DNA of 57,195 bases from Amphimedon queenslandica. Lineage: Eukaryota > Porifera > Demospongiae > Haplosclerida > Niphatidae. Every line of letters begins with the position of its first letter. Position 1 is the first letter of the stretch. The notes below the pieces were generated by a model. It was not told the origin of the DNA and made no database searches. It saw only the letters and a list, made by a program, of their open reading frames with translations. Where the stretch lies: the NCBI RefSeq assembly GCF_000090795.2, contig NW_003546242.1, positions 1,400,984-1,458,178 of the forward strand. The letters are read 5' to 3'. Both the position numbers and the translations under genes were made by a program. Below, in pieces: positions 43,634 through 55,680 of this stretch.

Positions 43634-43801
43634 AATTAAAGCATGGTTCCATCGTGCTCCATTGCATTTATCTGCACTTGCTTCCGGTCTCATTGCAGTA
43701 AATAGAGCACTCGGACTTCGGCCTCGTGCTTTATTTTTAATTACTTGACCAGAAGCTCATGCGGATAAATCCAATGGAGCACTCGAACCCATGCTTTAAT
43801 T
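43634..43801. mobile_element. Inverted-repeat MITE, 168 bp
   Basis: The left arm AATTAAAGCATGG…GTGCTCCATTG pairs with the complement of the right end (CAATGGAGCAC…CCATGCTTTAATT). Pairing continues through ATTTATC and GCTTC blocks to a GCACTCGGACTTCGGCCTCGT centre. Confidence 0.75.
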
Positions 43802-45763
43802 AATACACAGATTGTTGTTCTTTTGTTTTGTTTGCTTCCTTTGTTCTGCATCTCTCTGTCTCGCTCCACTTTGCCCTCTTAGTTTATCTTATGTGATTGT
43901 CACTTGTCAAGTGTTAAGAGTCGTTTGCCTTTTTAATAATTATAAGTTCATATCACAATCATCTCAGCAGTGGTTTTGTCTATTTACTTCACGAAGTATC
44001 TTGTAGTTATGCAAAGTTACTGAATACGTTGAAGTGTCTCATTGTTGCCTGGACATGAAGACACAAGCTTTTTAATGACCTGGAAGCTTTGTTAATTCAC
44101 TGTCGCGCTATTAATATATATATATATATTTAGTTATTTGTATGTCCACCCCTACATTTCTTCTATACACATTTATTTGGGGAAATAGCAAGCCTAAGCA
44201 ACCACCCGCCCATGCTCTTTTACGTGAGTGGGTGTGGCAACTGCAAACAAATTAGCCACTTACTCATGGGACAAAGTTACTAGCTTATTAACAGTAAAAG
44301 AACTTAGACATACTGCCTAAAGACTTCTCTACAAGAATTAGAAGGTAGAGACAACCTCTAAAAATTTTTATTAAGGACAAAGTTGTACTTGCAAGGTGGT
44401 GAAATTAATTATAGGAATATTTTACACTGCTATGCTTGTTTTATGTGACATACTGCAGCAAACTGAATAAAGCAAACAGCATAACAAATGAAAGGATAGC
44501 TAATATGGAAATAAAATTTAATGCCAGTAATAAGTACACAAAATTTACATCTACCCTGGCAATAATGATGAAAATCTCTCAAATCTAGCAGAAAATAAAA
44601 CGTTAAAGGTAAAATTATTAGTATTGTAATAATTGCTTTTATTTGTAATAGAATTACCAGTCACTCCATTAAAAGCTATTCCTAAAAGAACTATGTAACA
44701 TCAAAAGTGCACAACTGTCACTAGCTCACTTGATAGAAGATGCATCACTTGTTACAAGTTTGAATATCTCTATTTGCTCTAAGCTATGAGACTAAACATC
44801 CCAAGAGTACAAACAAGATCTTCACCAATTAGAGGTTTTTAAATTGTACTAAAGGAATTCATGTTTAACAATGTTTTTTAGAAAAAAAAATGGACTTGCA
44901 TCAATTAGCTCATAATGAAGGTGGAAATGTTTCATTGACATGGTGGGACCAATAGCATTGCCTTTGATGAAAGTACATATGACCAACAAAATGATAAAGA
45001 TTGAACATAAATGAACACAATTCAGCCTTATACTTCGAAAATAGCTTGCAGATATTTTTCTCATACAACACCCTCTAAATCAATTCTGTCGTATCCATCT
45101 ATTATGACACTTGTGTATGTCCCTGAGAAACAAGTCACTGTCTAGTGCCTATGAGTTACTACAAAAATCATGCATCAAAATACCTTTACAGCATACCCTC
45201 TGAGATTGCATACATTTGTATAAGTCTACCAGTGGCTTTCGTTATTAACAAGATCTCAGAGAAGCAAAACTGCACTCACACAGCAAAATTGACGCATCAA
45301 TGATTCAGTAACGGATTGCCGGTGTTCTAATTTTTAAATGATGATTGTACTCTGTCACGGCTAAACGGCACTACTCAGTAAACGTTTTTAAGATGGTTGA
45401 TTTTTGAGGACTACAGTCATTGTAAAAAGATGAAGCAGCCCAAAGCCATAAGAAGATTGAAGCCAAAGTATCGAAGTCAACATATTATCGTCACAAGAGT
45501 CAATACAATAAAAAAATTCAACTATTCTTGGAATTCAATAAAGCATTTTATTATTTTGTGAGTTGTTTAGCTTGAGGTTAGTGTATGCTGTGTTCTAAGT
45601 CTAATAATTTTTTACTATTACGCATGATGAGTGTAATAATAGACTATCGTAATCGACACAATAGCTTAATTAACACAAGTGATGTATCCAATGTAGCAAA
45701 TGAAGGTAATGCTGACCCTAAAATCAATATTATTTTGTATAAATATATATATTGTATATTATA
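43802..45763. other. No gene seen; (TA)n microsatellite
   Basis: A (TA)n run lies near 44114-44130. A minus frame at 44849-45064 is unrecognised. Otherwise AT-rich with stops on both strands. Confidence 0.35.
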
Positions 45764-45920
45764 TTGTATACTAGTAGGTCGCATATACAAAATATAGGAC
45801 CTGTGGTTGGTGTTCGAGGATGTGATATAGCCCAAGGGCTGTAGGCCTGACGGCTATATAACATCCAAGGACACAAACCAAAGGTCCTATATTCTGTATA
45901 TGGGACCGTTTTAGTATACT
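45764..45920. mobile_element. Foldback MITE, 157 bp
   Basis: Arms of about 60-65 bp pair imperfectly: GTATACTA, GGTCGCATATACA and AATATAGGACCT on the left against the complement on the right, with a loop around AAGGGCTGTAGGCCTGA. Confidence 0.8.
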
Positions 45921-46990
45921 ACATGTGATATATGGCACAGACCTACTGAAAAGTACAGATGGACTTCAAGAGTTTAAGACTAATTCATTATTGTTTCTTA
46001 TAATCAATCAAAGTAATGTACCATTTAATAATTATGTAGCATGATGGGTGTGGTTAGTTAGTAATCATAATCATCATAAGTTTACAAGTGCATGGATCAA
46101 GACTCAAGTCTTCTTTCAGTACAGTAAAGTTTGAAATTAGAAGATAACAGCTGAAGTAAAGACTATTTTCACTAAGATGAAACTTATGTAGAACTGTGTC
46201 CCATAAGAGTTTGGCTCCACAAGATACACTCATTGCTTTCTAAGAGTGCCATAGAAAAGCTGATAATAGCGTATGCATAAGTATACATTTTCATTTTCTG
46301 GGATCTTAGTATAGACCAAGTGTGGCACTTACTGTTTTCTTGCTAGTAAAAAATAATGCATTTACTCTCATCTGTGGTGTTAAGGATTCAGGGTTTAAGC
46401 AAATTCTAGTTGCATGGGGACATCTTTCCACTTAAAAATGTATTCATTTTTCGTAACATTGCATCTTGCATCTACTAAATGACACTTAAAAATACAGGCA
46501 TATCTTCTAGTGACACTCCAAGATGTTTACAGATAAATGATTTTACATCTTCTGATAATGTGCCAAGGTGGGAATGATAAATGTGCCTTAAGTTTACAAT
46601 TATGAAGATCTATTAAGTGTATTCAAATGAACTTTGCAAAACCATGTAAATCAGTCACCTTTCCTTTTCCATAGCATTCTCAATATACAAGTGTGGGAGA
46701 CAAAATGTTTTTTGGTAAATCTAATTTGGAAATAAGGAAGCATCGCATAAATAGGTCAACAAGTGATAGAGATCTCAAAAACTGTAGTGTGCTGAAGAAC
46801 TGAATAGGTACCTGTAATCTTGTCTGTCACTATCTTTTATCTGTTTTTATAAAAATGAAAGAACAATGCTATGAACAGAAGCAACTGCTATGAAGACCAC
46901 AGCAGGTGGATCAATTATATTTTTGATTGATACTCATTTTCAATTGTATGATGTAATTGTGGCAATTTTGGTAAAGTCAAAGCAGGTGGC
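45921..46990. other. No firm gene; faint minus-strand coding traces
   Basis: Short minus-strand stretches such as HLGTLSEDVKSFICKHLGVS near 46530 look protein-like but are isolated and not assignable. Confidence 0.25.
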
Positions 46991-47960
46991 CGATGATTGT
47001 GAGACATTGTGCTCTTTCAAAAAAATCTTGATGACTAAACACTTCCGGTGATGGGTGCGGTTAGACTGTACAGACGATATAAAAATAAATGCTCGACCTA
47101 CCACCTATTTTTGAAATGTTAAAAGTTTGAATCTTGAAATGACTTTTAAGTCATGATTTGTTGATGTCAGTTCTAGCCAAGACTTTCCAAGACAATCTAA
47201 AATGGTACTTCCATTTATGAAATATATCATGTAAATTATTTCCATCGAGTATAGCAAGTACATATGGGCTTAGCTTATCATACCTGTCCATGTGCCATAA
47301 ATAGTTCAGACCCTATGCATCTAATTATAATAGTCATAACAGTAAATTGTGAAATGTTATGATATAATGTCCTTTTCAAATACTTCGACTTTATTCTTGT
47401 TACTCTCTCTGGGTCTCACTCCCTCAAAAGTTTTATGACTGTGGCTCTTCTGTTACAACAACTGCATCAAGGAATTTAACATAACTAATAACTTGCTTTT
47501 CATATGTAGTTTATATTTCATATAAACGTGTCTTCACATAGCTCGATGTCCAAATAATTGTCAGAAAGTGCATAATTTTCAGGCAATTGCAATCTTAACT
47601 GTGTCATCAATAACATAACCACCATGTCTTTTTAAATGAAGATACTTCAGTCGAATTTTTAACCAAGTCAAACAAAAAAGTTACAATTAGTCTAAAGAAA
47701 ATGATTATACCTTCTTTTAACACCAAGAACTTCGTTTAAATTGAAGAATAAGCACGTAGAGTAAACTATACAAGAACGGGCACATCCATTTTGGCCACCT
47801 ATTATAAAATCAACCTATACAGCAATTGTCTTTTTTAGTATGCTGTTGCAAAGTACAATGTCTTCTTCTTGCTTTTGACCAAAGCAAGTGATCTTGCATT
47901 CTACAAGATGCAGCATGATTTATAATAAGTTCCCGAGCACATGCCGAGGCGGACAAAAGT
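46991..47960 (-). pseudogene. Decayed coding trace, unidentified
   Basis: Minus-strand fragments in changing frames: IGGQNGCARSCIVYSTCLFF with NLNEVLGVKRR (47790-47690), HGGYVIDDTVKIAIA (47610), ENYALSDNYLDIEL (47560), VISYVKFLDAVVVTEEP (47470) and LWHMDRYDKLSPYVLAI (about 47290). The first could be a ruined P-loop and the last recalls an integrase WHxDxYDKL motif. These two readings conflict, so I assign no function. Confidence 0.3.
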
Positions 47961-48785
47961 AATGTGATAGCGTACAGTTAAAAATGAACCTTGAGAAAAG
48001 AGAGTCAAACATAAATCCACAAAAAGGTAGAAATAGTTGAAGTCCAAACAGCATTTTTATAGACAAAGTTTCCTTTTGCAAACTTCTTCCTTTTCCAGAG
48101 TTCATGTTTTAGAAGTGGGTGTGGCTCTTGGTAAGCGGACATATTAAAGAATCACGTTTTGGCACTTTTTGAGGTTTTTCTTATGGTTTTCTCCTTTGTA
48201 TGTTGTGGTTCTTCATTATTCTTGATATTTTATCTGTTCTTGGTGTTTTTTAATTATGTATCTGATGTAAAAGGTGAATAAAAAGTGATCACGGGGTGGG
48301 GGTGTCAATAAAACTTAGTCAGTATTAGCAAAATTGAGTTCATTACTGTTTAAATACCTTATGGGCACTAAGCCTACAAAGCATTTTAGGCTTTCATTAT
48401 GATTATAAGCAGTCTAATTAATTTCCTGCCTTAATGAAAAAAAATAATGGAGGTGCTTGGGAAAAGATAAGCAATGACATAGTCTGGCCACGCCCCTTCT
48501 TTGAGACTTGAATTGACATTATTTAGAATGGCCTGTTGTAGTTATAATAATTTTGTTATCAAATGCACATCAATATGTCCCACCCATTTGCAGGTAGCGA
48601 AGGGGTGGGGCAAGACTAAAACAGCCTTAACATTTCTGCTATTATTGAATAATTGCCTTTTGCTCATCTGCATGTGTATCTATGATTTATATTTTCATCT
48701 AGTTATGGCCACAGCTTCTTTAAGTGGACGTGTATTTAAGTCTTCTACTGTGTCATTAACTCACAGTGATATTTAGTGTCTACTC
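47961..48785. other. No gene seen
   Basis: AT-rich. A frame at 48501-48776 (91 aa) has no recognisable motif and overlaps the 5' flank of the pogo-like ORF. Confidence 0.3.
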
Positions 48786-49583
48786 ATGCACTTAAAATAT
48801 AAAGATTATACACAGAGTGACTTGGAACAGGCATGAAAAGCCGTAAGGGAGGGATTATCAGTCAGAAGAGCAGTAGCTGTATATCAACTCCCCAAATCTA
48901 CTCTCCAGGATCACATTTCTGGTGAAGTGTTTAGTGCTAGTAAAAGTGGGCAGAGATACTCAACTGAACAAGAAGAGGAGGAACGGGTGACTTTTGTTTT
49001 CGAAGTGGCTAAAACTGGTTTTAATCATACTAGGAAGAACATAATGTCCTTAGTTCAGCCACAATTAATGCAAAAGGAAAGAATGTCATTGTATCAAGTA
49101 GGTGGTGGGATGACTAAGAAACGACATCCCCAGGTTTCCCTTTGTATGGCTGAACGCCTTGCCAACAATCGTGTAAAATCCTGTACTTCTGGTGTCTTGA
49201 ACAAAGAACGTTTTCATAGAAGACTAGAGGAAGGTTATGGTAATAGTCATTATGATGTGTGGAAGAACAAACCGCTGTCGCATGAGAAATGTGTATCATT
49301 ATCACACAATATTGGTTTGATTGCTTATCCCTATACTCCTGAAGGTACTCCTCTATCATTCTTAACTTCAATACCTTTTTCTTTTGATGGTACTGATAGT
49401 ATAGTTTTTGTTGGAATTACTATGTATATTGTAGCACAAAGAAAACCAAAGCATGTTACTGCTACATCAAAGTCTACTGTTCTTTCAAATTTCATCAGTC
49501 AAGGAAAACCTGAAGCTGCTTTTAAAAGTTGCAGTGATGCCATCAAGTCCTGTGAAAAAATTGTGACAAGTGGAGAGAATTGA
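48786..49583 (+). pseudogene. pogo-like transposase N-terminus with altered C-terminus
   Basis: It starts MHLKYKDYTQSDLEQA, meets a TGA at about 48831, then KAVREGLSVRRAVAVYQLPK and STLQDHISG, a psq/CENP-B-type helix-turn-helix. A second DNA-binding-like region follows (EEEERVTFVFEVAKTGFNHT, KKRHPQVSLCMAERLANNR). Relatives then have the DDE catalytic domain with an NxDETG motif. Here the frame stays open but the sequence (FHRRLEEGYGNSHYDVWKNK, FDGTDSIVFVGITMYIVAQR) shows no such motif. Either the catalytic part is deleted and rearranged, or another sequence is fused on. It ends with TGA at about 49583. DNA binding could survive if the early stop were bypassed. Confidence 0.6.
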
Positions 49584-50156
49584 AAAGCCATGGAAAAAAG
49601 GAAATGAACAGTAAGAACTCATAAAAAAGGAAGAAAGAAAGGAAAAGTGAAGTAAAAAGCAATGCATACTTTATTTTATTGATTCACATATTATGATTAC
49701 ATCTTTATAGATCAAGATAGAATTCAGAAGTTATCTAAGCATGAGATAAAAGTATTTTTCACACTGTTCATATACATAAATTTTACATGATAGAAGTTGA
49801 ACCCTCAAGAACTGGAAGAAAGGCAGCCAGTTCTTGAGCATCCTTAAGTAATGGTAAGCATTATGTATATTGTCTAAATTGATATACTTATTTGGTGACA
49901 AAAGATTCAGATTTTTCATTGTCTACATTTTTTGATGTAGCTTAATCACAGGAAGATCATTCTTTTAGGGACAGTTGTGTTGAAGGTACATATTGCTCAT
50001 AGATTTATCAATTACTCTATTTATAAAATAGCCACAGAAATACTATGAGAAAGAAGAGCTACATGTACAACTAGTACATTATCCTTAGGTGAGTATTTTT
50101 TTAAGCCCATTGTTCGTTCAAAGTTTGTAAGTCATAAACACAGGTAACTGCTTTAC
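49584..50156. other. No gene seen
   Basis: AT-rich; 3' flank of the pogo-like remnant. Confidence 0.35.
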
Positions 50157-50515
50157 CTCATTGTAAAGGTACCAGACATTCGTCTCCAGTTGGAAAATTA
50201 ATTGCAATAATGATCATTTATTTTACTTTAATGTAGCAACAAGTACATCTTCTTTAACTCATTCTAAAGGTACCATAAACTTGTCTTCAGTGGGTAAATT
50301 AATTGCAATAATGTTCTGTTTATTTTACTTCACTACAGTAACAAGTAATTCTATTTTAGCTAGTAAAGGTGCCAAAAACTCATCTCCAGTTGGTACATTA
50401 TTTGTGATATTTATTTTACTTTACTATAGCAACAAGTTATTCTACTTTAATTCATTCTAAGAATACAATAAACTTGTCATCAAGTAATAAAATTGACTTA
50501 GTTATATTTAACTGT
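50157..50515. repeat. Tandem repeat, about 101-bp unit, 3.5 copies
   Basis: Units start at 50157, 50258, 50359 and 50451. Shared blocks include TCATTCTAAAGGTACCA, TTAATTGCAATAATG and TTTATTTTACTT…GCAACAAGT. Confidence 0.85.
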
Positions 50516-51657
50516 TTATGTACTAATCATTGTGTAATTACTTTATGCATATAGCTCCAACTTCCCGTGGTCAAAACTTTTGTGAAATTTTGATCAAGGA
50601 AAATTTAATTATGTGCCATTGTAACAATTTTAAATATTCAGTAATTTACTCGAAGTATTCAGGAATGCATGAAATTTTTTGGCCACAAAATATGGAGTGA
50701 TTTAATGACTTAATAAGCAATTAATTTAATCCATTGAATTCTTCCGTTGGCTTAATTTTTATCATTTTTTGTTCAAAACTGTGTTGACCATAGGTGACTT
50801 CACTGATTTATCTACTCTCTCTTGTTTCAAAAGATACTGTGAAACCATCAACAGTTGCATATTATTGTGTTACATGGTAAGTAACACCTAGTTTTCCACT
50901 GCAGTTTTATAAAAAAGGAATAGATCTATTTTTTGTTCAGTTATGGTCTGTTTTGTAAGCTCATTTTTGGAAAATTGTATGTGTCTATGTACGTGCCGTT
51001 TGCATGGTTTGTTTATTTTAATAATTATTTTGAACCTACGTTTCTTCGAAAAAGTTACCAATGTTATGGTGTATATCACATGGCAATGATAAAACTATTA
51101 CAATATCATTATTTCTTTGATCATCAATTAGGGTATGAATATTAAACCAATGAAGATAAATTGTCGTTTGCTTCTTGTACTGACTCATTTCAGAAGAAAC
51201 ATAAATATTTATGAAGTTTTTAATACTTATAGATTTGGCCACCATTTTGGTTGCTAAGTGTATGTAGGAAAAACATCTCATCCTGCATAGGCACTTCCCG
51301 TTTCATATCCACTTGGTGCATATTTCACTTTCTCTCAGATTGCAGATAAGAGATGTGTGGCGAACGTGACCTGTTTTTCTTGCCATGTTGCATTAAATGA
51401 TGAACTGTTGCCAGTAAAACCCTCATATTTAGTAGCTGTTGCACTTTGCTTCCTGTGTCTGTTTCATTTAACTGCCGAGGTTGCGCATGTCAGCATGATT
51501 CAAGTATAGACAAATTCAGTAAACTATCTTGTCAAATTGAAAACATTTTAAATGAAATACATATAATTTGTGAAAAAAAAGCAATATGGTCAGTTTAGAG
51601 TTACTGACACAGCATTGTTCATCACATGAGAAAGCAGCCAGCAAGGAAATCGAATTT
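50516..51657. other. No gene seen
   Basis: AT-rich; overlapping frames on both strands near 50890-51280 lack any motif. Confidence 0.35.
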
Positions 51658-52293
51658 CATAATTATGGTGAGCCTGGGCGAGCCCCACAAATGCAATAAG
51701 TGTCTGTTTGTACGGGCATGATAGGGTCGTCTAAATTTTATTAAAAGTTAAATAGCCTCATCTTCATTGAAAGCGAGTGTGGTCACAATGAACAACATAT
51801 TGGCTATCAGCAGTCTGAGCTTATTTGCAGCAAATGGTCAGCAAGATAAAGCAAAACTGCTGTCCAAAGACTTTGCTAGCAAGAAGAAAGGTTGAAGAAG
51901 CAGTTATACATTCTTTTTTTGATACCAAGCATTCTGATAAGTTTAACTGGCAATGGAGTTGCAGGGAAGCAGTGACTTGGCAAACTTCATGATGCACTCA
52001 CGCTCCACCATGCTGCCTCTAGATTCGTCAAAAATAATTATTTTGGCTTAATTAACATTTAAAGGGGCTCAGCCCACGAGTGACTCTATTGTTCTGCTGT
52101 ATGACCTTCCTTGCTTCTGGAAAAGATTTTGGATAGCAATTTAGTCTTCTGATAGCCCCATTTTATTCATTGTGACCACACCCGCTTTCAATGAAGATTA
52201 GGCTATTTAACTTTAATAATAGTTAGATGACTCTATGCCCGTACAAACATACAAACTTTTTCTCCTCTTAGTGGGCTTTGCCCAATAATTATT
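51658..52293. mobile_element. Inverted-repeat MITE, about 636 bp
   Basis: The ends are inverted copies over about 130 bp, including GTTTGTACGGGCAT, AAGTTAAATAGCCT and ATCTTCATTGAAAGCG then TGTGGTCACAATGA. The interior is non-coding. A partial third copy of the end lies at 54975-55105, so this is a family. Confidence 0.8.
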
Positions 52294-52497
52294 TCCGTTT
52301 GACGTCTAAAATTTTGTTCTCAAAGTTACCTGCCCAAAACAGTGATGACAAATTTTTAGAAAAATTGCACCATTTATGCTATGTAGAAAGTTTGAAGCTG
52401 ATTCCAACTTCAATTTTTAAGTTATGGCTCTTGGTCATTAGCATTTAATTCTTTTTTGCTGTGATTTTAAATTATTAATTTTTGTTAATTTTTTTAG

Positions 52498-52734
52498 ATT
52501 AAGAGCTGCACGTGATGAGATAATAGAATATTATCTTGATCAGGTAAGTACACGTACTTGCATATTCATACTAGTTCTATCTCTCCATCTTCATGTGTTT
52601 CCACAGCCTTTTGATGTTTATTGTATAACAAAGAAAGAGTTTCATGAAGTGCTGAAGAAACTACATGAAACTCAATTAGAAGTTCACAGACAAAATGAAG
52701 AAAAACAAAGGTAACAATAACAATACTACATAAC

Positions 52735-52769
<35 letters not shown>

Positions 52770-54941
52770 ATTATTAAATTGTCATTATTTATTTATTTAT
52801 TTATAACTCCACTGGTCTTAAGATGCAGCTGGAGAAAGGTTGTAAGAAAGGAGGATGGAAGAGGTTAATTTTTTAAATATATTTGGCTCTCACTTTCCTA
52901 ATTATGCAATTTTTAGGTTTGCAGAGAAGTTTTAAGTTGTTTTTCATCATCATGACAATTCAAATAAAGTGGAGCCAATACCAAATCATGTAGAAGAGAC
53001 ATACACTAAAGTCTATTCACTTTCACCTGTCCCCTGGCTTTTTTCAATTAATAAATAACTACGTCACATCCGCATTCTTTACACATTTGTGGTTTTGAAA
53101 TTGTTTTTTTTGCACAGAAGGGATGCAGGTAAGTAGCAGCTGAATTTTTTCTGGCTGTTCTAGCTGAATAATTGTAATCAAAGGTATGTCATTGAATGTA
53201 TTTAGGGACATCCAAAAAAGGCTAAGGCCTTATCATTTTGACTCAATCTTTTTATTTAAAGGACGGGAAGGACCTAGCGATTCTAATGGTGCAAACAAAA
53301 TTTCTAAATTCGATGTTTCTCAAAAGTTATAACAAAAATTCAATAGGTCAGGTGAATCTGAATAGACTTTAGGTATGTATGATGGTATCTATTTATAGAA
53401 ATTACATGTTACTATAAATAAAGTCAATATACCTTAAAGCCACTATTATTTGCGAGTACTAATTTTTGCGAGTGGCTTTAAAATCGCAAAAATTATTACT
53501 CGCATTCATTAATAATTTAGGTTTATTACAGTTATTAATTGGGAAAGATGAGCAAAATTGCAAAAAATTAGTAGGTGTCAAATCAGTACCATTAACAAAT
53601 CGCAAAAATTTGTCTACTTAAGAATAAGGGGCTTTAGGGTATAAATGGAAGAAATAGTTTTTTAAGCAAAGCAACTTGCTAGTTCTGCTGAATTGCTAAT
53701 CACCAATATTTGCCCAGTTTTTGTTTCAAAAATAATTGCAATTTGTGACAAAAATGCTAATTATAAAATCAAATAATGCCTAAAAATTTCTACAAACATC
53801 TCCATGTACACACTTTCTTACTTCTTTACTTCTTCCTATACTTCTTTCTCTCTCTCTCAGTATTTCTGTTCCATCAGAAGCCCCATTCTCTCCTCATGAT
53901 CCAAGCTATATAAAGCCCCTCCCTGACTTCCAGCTCAGTAAATGTTTGCTTGTACCTAAGGATGGCCTGCCTACCCCTTCCTCCTTCCCTTTCCTCTACT
54001 GCCAGATACACTCAAGGAGTATGACGTGACTCAAAAGGTATGTCACATGACTATCATGTGACTCTAGACATTGTTCTTGTTTAACAGATAAATTGTATGG
54101 CAGTCGGTTGCGTGACTCACTCTCCTTAAAGAAAGAAGTTAAACTTATTACCATTAGCAGGTACACCTCCAACAGCACTGGTCAGCAATAAGTTAACAAA
54201 TGATAAAATGTGATAATGCAAGTTACATTTGCCTGAGATTGTGGTAACATTTGAGCCTGGATAATGTTATACTGTGTTTACACTAGCTTCTTTAACTGAG
54301 CCAGCCCTGTTTAATGTGGGCCAGCACAGTTTCATTTGATAGTGTAAACAGTAACCAAACTGAGCTGAAGTGAGCTGGGCCAAACCAGGCCAGCATGGTT
54401 AGTACAGCAGGGCCAGCTCAGCCTGGTTTAGCACAGTTTGGCCCACTTCTGTAGTGTAAATGCAGCATTAGTTTACAACTAGTATGATGCTATGAAAACG
54501 GTAAACTATAGCAAACTCAAACTGAACTCAAACGCAAAACGTGTTAACTTACTGCTGACCAGTCCCGTACATAATTGTAATGCATAGACATAATTGTAAT
54601 GCATTGCCGGCTGCAGGACGAGGCATTGGGGGTCATTGCCTCGGTTAAAAATTAGACCAAAGTAAGAACAATGCTATTTAACCCTTTTACCACACCCCTT
54701 GAACTAGAAATGCCTAGGGTGAGTTGGACTTCTGCAGCCGCCAAAGTTGTAATGATATATGTTATGTTCTTGAGTTGTATGTTGAATGTATATTACATGC
54801 ATTTTTTCTTCTCCTTTTTTCTCCCTCCCTCCCTCTCTCTTTCTAGCTCATACCATAAGTGGTAGATTTACTGCTCAGGTTTGGGTTGCTTCATCTGAAG
54901 GACTAGCTAGCTTCATAGAAATAATTTATGTATTAGCTAAG
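52498..54941 (+). CDS. Exons of a possible host gene (JIP3/JIP4-like?)
   Basis: Exon-like blocks have good splice signals. 52498-52543 (LRAARDEIIEYYLDQ) is followed by GTAAGT. 52607-52710 (PFDVYCITKKEFHEVLKKLH, ETQLEVHRQNEEKQ) is followed by GTAACA. 52823-52863 (CSWRKVVRKEDGR in matching phase) is followed by GTTAAT. A block follows TCTCTCAG at 53861 (ISVPSEAPFSPHDPSYIKPL), with a shifted-frame LLPDTLKEYDVTQK before GTATGT near 54038. 54847-54941 (HTISGRFTAQVWVASSEGLA, SFIEIIYVLAK) is followed by GTAACT. Coiled-coil-like RH2, then a KEDGR block, then a VWVASSE strand is the order in JIP3/SPAG9 scaffold proteins. That identity is tentative. Missing segments between the blocks are not found, so the gene may be broken. 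Confidence 0.4.
52736..52802. repeat. Microsatellite (TTA)n and (TTTA)n
   Basis: Long triplet run then TTTA runs within the putative intron between 52710 and 52823. Confidence 0.85.
54270..54475. repeat. Inverted-repeat segment rich in CCAGC/GGCC
   Basis: TGTTTACACTA at the left and TAGTGTAAATGCA at the right form short inverted ends. Inside, CAGCTCAG, GAGCTGGGCC and GTTTGGCCCA motifs alternate in both orientations. Probably a MITE with subterminal repeats, lying in an intron of the putative host gene. Confidence 0.5.
54603..54748 (+). repeat. Dispersed repeat, copy 2 (partner at 11451-11608)
   Basis: Shares GGCTGCAGG, GCATTGGGGGTCATTGCCT, AACAATGCTAT and a CTGCAGCC end with the first copy, in the same order. 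Confidence 0.7.
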
Positions 54942-54974
54942 GTAACTGTTATTTATAATTATTATTATTATTAT

Positions 54975-55105
54975 ATAAGCGAGCCCTACTAAGGCAAAGA
55001 GTGTCTGTTTGTTTGTAAGAGGATATGGTCATTTAACTATTATTTAAGTTAATTAGCCTAATCTTCATTGAAAGTGGGTGTAGTCACAATGAAAAAAATG
55101 GTGGC
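54975..55105 (+). repeat. Partial copy of the 51658-52293 MITE end
   Basis: AGTGTCTGTTTGT, GTTAATTAGCCTAATC and TTCATTGAAAGTGGGTGTAG match the ends of the 636-bp MITE. Only one end is present. Confidence 0.7.
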
Positions 55106-55124
55106 TTTTTGCAGCAAATGATCA

Positions 55125-55275
55125 ATAACTGTTCAGGCTGTTAAATTATGGATCCCGTGTTATTACATTTTATTAATAATTTTTTTTGCGGCCCCCGTAT
55201 GTGGGCCCCAAATTTATAACTTTAATTTTAATAATTATTATTAATAAAGAAGAAGGGGAAAGGTTTGTAATAACA
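55125..55275 (+). repeat. Direct repeat, copy 1
   Basis: About 150 bp containing TTCAGGCTGT, TTATTACATTTTATTAATAA, GTATGTGGGCCCC and AATAAAGAAGAAGGG; repeated at 55526-55675 in the same orientation with few differences. Confidence 0.85.
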
Positions 55276-55525
55276 CTATCCATGTTCTCATTACCCTTAA
55301 TGGTAATGGAGGAAGATTAAGTGGGCAGGGAGGGTGGGGAGAAGAAACTTGATAGAACCAAGATGAGATGCTTTGATGCTGCTGCTAGCTGTAATGCTCC
55401 TGCTTGCTATCACGCTGACTAGTGACTACTACTACTATGAAGCACTGGTTATTACTTATAAGTAATATAACTACCACTGTCACAGCCTTCTAGTTAACTT
55501 CGTTTAAACCTTTGGCCTAAACTTC

Positions 55526-55675
55526 AATTAACTATTCAGGCTGTGGAATTATGGATCCTATGTTATTACATTTTATTAATAATTTTTCTTGGGGCCCCCA
55601 TATGTGGGCCCCAAATTTATAACTTTAATTTTAATAATTATTATTAATAAAGAAGAAGGGAAAGGGTTTGTTCCA
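55526..55675 (+). repeat. Direct repeat, copy 2
   Basis: Second copy, 401 bp downstream and abutting the 3' end of the DIRS element. It may be part of that element's terminal sequence or a local duplication of the flank. Confidence 0.85.
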
Positions 55676-55680
55676 CCCAA

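Noticed and set aside
43375-43640. One long inverted repeat spanning the 102-N gap
   Set aside because: Only short matches (AAGGTCAAA) pair across the gap; the missing sequence prevents a claim.
47690-47800. P-loop NTPase reading of the GGQNGCARS stretch
   Set aside because: The Lys of the Walker motif is absent and nearby fragments suggest other families; too decayed to assign.
48501-48776. 91-aa ORF
   Set aside because: No motif, AT-rich, overlaps the flank of the pogo-like remnant.
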